NCBI GenBank assembly: GCA_017561885.1
Contig: JAFZBF010000050.1
Location: forward strand, 1-42,405
DNA from: Bacteroidales bacterium
GTDB taxonomy: Bacteria > Bacteroidota > Bacteroidia > Bacteroidales > UBA932
DNA length: 42,405 bases
Direction of reading: 5' to 3'
Shown piece after piece: positions 40,382 to 42,405 of this stretch. Each line of letters begins with the position of its first letter. The stretch's first letter is position 1. The notes below the pieces were generated by a model. The model ran no database searches, was not told the DNA's origin, and was given only the letters and a program-made list of their open reading frames with translations. The position numbers and the translations under genes are program-made.

Positions 40382-40821
40382 AAAAGATATTCTTGGTTAT
40401 TATTGCATTGCTACTTTTCAGTGGTGCATCCTTCGCACAGCGTGGACTGAACTGTTTTCCCATTTTCGAGGGCAAGGTTGTTCCGGCGAAACAGATGGTA
40501 CTTACTGAGGTGCGTGGAGGCGGCATGGCCACATACAAACTCGACTACTACCGCGGGATTACATTTACCGTCGATTCTGCTCTTGCAGAAAAAGTATCCG
40601 CATTAGTAGGTCAAGACGCTGTCGATGCAGAATCGTGCGAAACAGAAAAGGTGGGCGACTTGCTGACTTATGCCCTCATCCAGCCAAAAGTATCGGGCAG
40701 GATAAGACATTATCTCTGTTATCAGGCAAAGCCTGCGGGCAGCCAGTGGAGAATAACAATCCTTTATCTGGAGGGACCTGCAACTCTTGAAGATTTACGT
40801 TCAATGTTCGAAAAACAATAA
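40378..40821 (+). CDS. Small exported protein of unknown function in ECF sigma operon
   Basis: A 147-residue protein with a signal peptide (MKKIFLVIIALLLFSGASFA) and a mixed alpha/beta mature domain: EGKVVPAKQMVLTEVRGGGM, YKLDYYRGITFTVD, IRHYLCYQAKPAGSQWRITI, LYLEGPATLEDLRSMFEKQ. From memory it resembles a small family (DUF6108-like) placed after ECF sigma/anti-sigma pairs in Bacteroides, but I cannot confirm that. The mature part has three Cys. It starts inside the anti-sigma gene's stop and precedes the barrel gene by 11 bp, so the module is one operon. Confidence 0.72.
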   Translation: MKKIFLVIIALLLFSGASFAQRGLNCFPIFEGKVVPAKQMVLTEVRGGGMATYKLDYYRGITFTVDSALAEKVSALVGQDAVDAESCETEKVGDLLTYALIQPKVSGRIRHYLCYQAKPAGSQWRITILYLEGPATLEDLRSMFEKQ

Positions 40822-40832
40822 AAATAGATACT

Positions 40833-41555
40833 ATGAAAAAAGTCATTTTAACGCTTGTGGCCGTCTTGGCTGTCTTCTCGGCTGCAGCTCAGGACAAACT
40901 TAATTTCGAGGTACCTCTCTTTGGCGTCACCAAGAAAAATGTCAATCCGACCTGGTCTCTGGTGGCATTTTCTGAGGTAAAAGGAGGTTACAGCTATCGA
41001 TTCGACGTTCCCTCGCAAATCGATCCGAACGGAGGTTATATCGAATTGAATATTGCTGATTTGCGATACAGGCCAGGAAGAAAAGGCAGCGTCCTCTCGC
41101 TGGGGTTGTCCCAATCCCTTGATTTTCATTTTGTCGGCAAAGCGTATTACTTCGGTCCTGACGGGCAGTTCATCCCTCATCCCAGCGGATGGATGGCAGG
41201 AAGAGCCATAGCCGCCGAGCGGGTTGTATCCCTCAATTTCGGTTTTGTCCAGGAATTCGGTGACTGGAAAGCAGGTCTGTTCATATCTCCCGGGGCCGGG
41301 CACGGCATTCTCCACAACCGTTACTACGCAGGAGTTCCTATCGGCTCTGGCGACGAATCCGACTACACACTTGTGGGCTCACTCAGGCACAGAGACAACA
41401 TTTACGCTCGCAACGGCTGGCGATTGGGAATAAGCGCAGGCCTCTGGTACAGAAACATCGGCCTGACTGCGGGATGGCATAGGAGAGACCTGTTGGAAGG
41501 AATGCTGGTCGGCAATCAGAATGTAATCCACGCCGGAGTCTCTTTAAGATACTGA
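40833..41555 (+). CDS. Predicted outer-membrane beta-barrel protein
   Basis: A 240-residue exported protein: signal peptide MKKVILTLVAVLAVFSAAAQ, then alternating hydrophobic/polar strands with many aromatic girdle residues, for example GGYSYRFDVPSQI, SVLSLGLSQSLDFHFV and WRLGISAGLWYRNIGLTAGW, ending in VIHAGVSLRY with a terminal aromatic typical of substrates of the outer-membrane insertion machinery. Size suggests 8-10 strands. No specific family was recognised. Last gene of the ECF operon, followed by a terminator; it may be the output or the sensor-side partner of the sigma system. Confidence 0.75.
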   Translation: MKKVILTLVAVLAVFSAAAQDKLNFEVPLFGVTKKNVNPTWSLVAFSEVKGGYSYRFDVPSQIDPNGGYIELNIADLRYRPGRKGSVLSLGLSQSLDFHFVGKAYYFGPDGQFIPHPSGWMAGRAIAAERVVSLNFGFVQEFGDWKAGLFISPGAGHGILHNRYYAGVPIGSGDESDYTLVGSLRHRDNIYARNGWRLGISAGLWYRNIGLTAGWHRRDLLEGMLVGNQNVIHAGVSLRY

Positions 41556-41579
41556 TAATTGCCCTTTATAACATATTAT

Positions 41580-41606
41580 GCCTCGCATCTTTTGCGAGGC
41601 TTTTTT
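41580..41606 (+). terminator. Terminator of the ECF operon
   Basis: GCCTCGCA (41580-41587) pairs with TGCGAGGC (41593-41600), 5-nt loop, followed by six T. It separates the barrel gene from the transposase-like gene. Confidence 0.9.
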
Positions 41607-41622
41607 ATTGCACAGAAAAAGA

Positions 41623-41630
41623 TATCTTTG
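41623..41630 (+). promoter_or_regulatory. -7 element of the RAYT-like gene
   Basis: TATCTTTG matches TAnnTTTG, 20 bp before ATG 41651. An out-of-frame ATG at 41638 starts a short overlapping reading frame. Confidence 0.55.
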
Positions 41631-41650
41631 TAGAAAAATGAAAGTGGGTT

Positions 41651-42405
41651 ATGGCAATTGTGAAAGCGATTGTGCGGGAGATGCCAGATGGATCTGCCCG
41701 CCGTATTTTTCCTTTCCATCTTAGTATGGAAGGGCTCGAGAAAGCGATTATCTGTCGCGACGAAGAAGATTACGACATCCTGGTCAAGTATGTATTCCTC
41801 TGCGCACTGCGCAAGAGCGTGATTGTAGCCACTTACGTGGTTGTATCCAACCATCTGCACGTGGTGCTTCTGGCGGAGAATGACATGGCAGCCATGGTAT
41901 ATGGCTATGAAATCCGTCGACGATATGCCATGTGGTTCAGTCGCAAATACCATGAACGCATTCTGTATCACGACAAATGCGTTGATGTCAGATTGCTGGA
42001 CACTTATTGGTACATCCGCAATGCCATAGCATATGTTTTTCGCAATGCCCTTGACAACGGCAAAAGCATTGAAACATATCCCTGGTCAGGTTATCGCGCG
42101 GTTTTCTGCGATGGGCAAAGCAAGGGATGGACGAGACCTGTGGCCTCTCTTACAAAGCGGGAAAAGGAATCTTTCTTCCATACAAACGAAGATATTTCTT
42201 CCACGGGATGGAAGATTGATATCAATGGATGCCTGGAACCGGCAAGTGCGTGCGACTGGCAATATATCGAGGCTGCATTCGATAATTCTCAGAGTTTTCT
42301 GCTGAAGGCCATCGGGGAGGTAAATGTTTCCCAGATGCAACAAGAACTTGTCGATGGTCCAAGGATAAGAATGCTTGACAGCGAATTCTTTAAAACGATT
42401 TCTTC
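41651..42405 (+). CDS. REP-associated tyrosine transposase-like protein (Y1/HUH), 3' end outside window
   Basis: An open frame of 251 codons runs off the window end. It begins MAIVKAIVREMPDGSARRIF and carries the HUH motif SNHLHVVLL (H68, H70) after VATYVVV, and about 50 residues later the YIRNAIAYVFRNALDNG helix with candidate catalytic Y121, followed by YPWSGYRA; this order and spacing match Y1 (IS200/RAYT) transposases. These nick single-stranded DNA through a tyrosine-DNA bond. No IS ends are seen at its left side, and it has its own promoter, as domesticated RAYTs do. The C-terminal 100 residues match nothing I know. It lies 2.2 kb from the hairpin-forming GTAGGTCC repeats. Confidence 0.78.
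   Translation, partial: MAIVKAIVREMPDGSARRIFPFHLSMEGLEKAIICRDEEDYDILVKYVFLCALRKSVIVATYVVVSNHLHVVLLAENDMAAMVYGYEIRRRYAMWFSRKYHERILYHDKCVDVRLLDTYWYIRNAIAYVFRNALDNGKSIETYPWSGYRAVFCDGQSKGWTRPVASLTKREKESFFHTNEDISSTGWKIDINGCLEPASACDWQYIEAAFDNSQSFLLKAIGEVNVSQMQQELVDGPRIRMLDSEFFKTIS

Noticed and set aside
1..42405. tRNA, rRNA, prophage or integrative element
   Set aside because: No tRNA-like cloverleaf, rRNA stretch, integrase or phage structural gene was recognised anywhere in the window.

Overview
The window looks like a chromosomal segment of a Bacteroidota (Bacteroidales-type) bacterium of moderate, roughly balanced GC. Three lines of evidence support this. Several genes belong to families largely confined to that phylum (DUF4831, DUF4270, DUF4294, DUF3098, the half-length 'glycogen/starch synthase', the SPOR/LEA pair). 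Nearly every transcription unit is preceded by the Bacteroidota -7 element TAnnTTTG instead of an enteric -10 box. Shine-Dalgarno sequences are essentially absent. Most of the window is ordinary core genome. The last 3 kb (from about 39.2 kb) is more accessory in character, with a repeat array, an ECF sigma module and a transposase-like gene.

Layout: 0-0.8 kb holds the start of rpsF-rpsR (minus strand) and a tiny solo LysR-type HTH gene. 0.8-4.3 kb (minus) is an operon of a lipid A-type acyltransferase, a DUF4831 protein and the dipeptidase PepD. 4.3-9.8 kb (plus) has a POT peptide transporter, a DUF1573 protein and a GH3 lipoprotein, ended by a bidirectional terminator facing a periplasmic cyclophilin. 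10.6-15.3 kb (plus) is flippase-dut-murF-glycosyltransferase-YgjP protease. 15.3-21.2 kb contains a second flippase, two glycosyltransferases and a large YfhO membrane protein. 21.2-23.9 kb has a membrane-anchored LytTR regulator divergent from an acyl-CoA ligase, with an array of phased direct repeats between them. 23.9-26.4 kb (minus) is LEA-SPOR-rpoN. 26.4-29.3 kb is miaB and cysS. 29.3-32.0 kb (minus) is ftsX-DUF3098-uppP-lpxH. 32.1-34.4 kb is the orphan GT5 protein and a DUF4270 lipoprotein with a tyrosine-rich tract. 34.5-38.1 kb has DUF4294, purN, acpP, a nucleotidyltransferase and a UPF0104-type membrane protein. 38.2-39.2 kb is a PfkB-type kinase. 39.24-39.41 kb is a 22-bp-period repeat array. 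39.5-41.6 kb is an ECF sigma / anti-sigma / secreted protein / outer-membrane barrel operon. 41.65 kb to the end is a RAYT-like transposase cut by the window edge.

Much of the gene content concerns the cell envelope: lipid A (acyltransferase, LpxH), peptidoglycan and its lipid carrier (MurF, UppP, SPOR, FtsX), surface glycans (two flippases, three glycosyltransferases, YfhO, nucleotidyltransferase) and outer-membrane proteins. The signals most worth a second look are (1) the phased TTT(T/C)GTCACA array between the LytTR gene and the acyl-CoA ligase, (2) the GTAGGTCC repeat array lying 2.2 kb from a RAYT-type transposase, (3) a hairpin in the rpsF leader, and (4) tightly packed back-to-back promoters that often predict near-leaderless mRNAs. 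All function names come from reading the translated sequence by eye. No database search was run.
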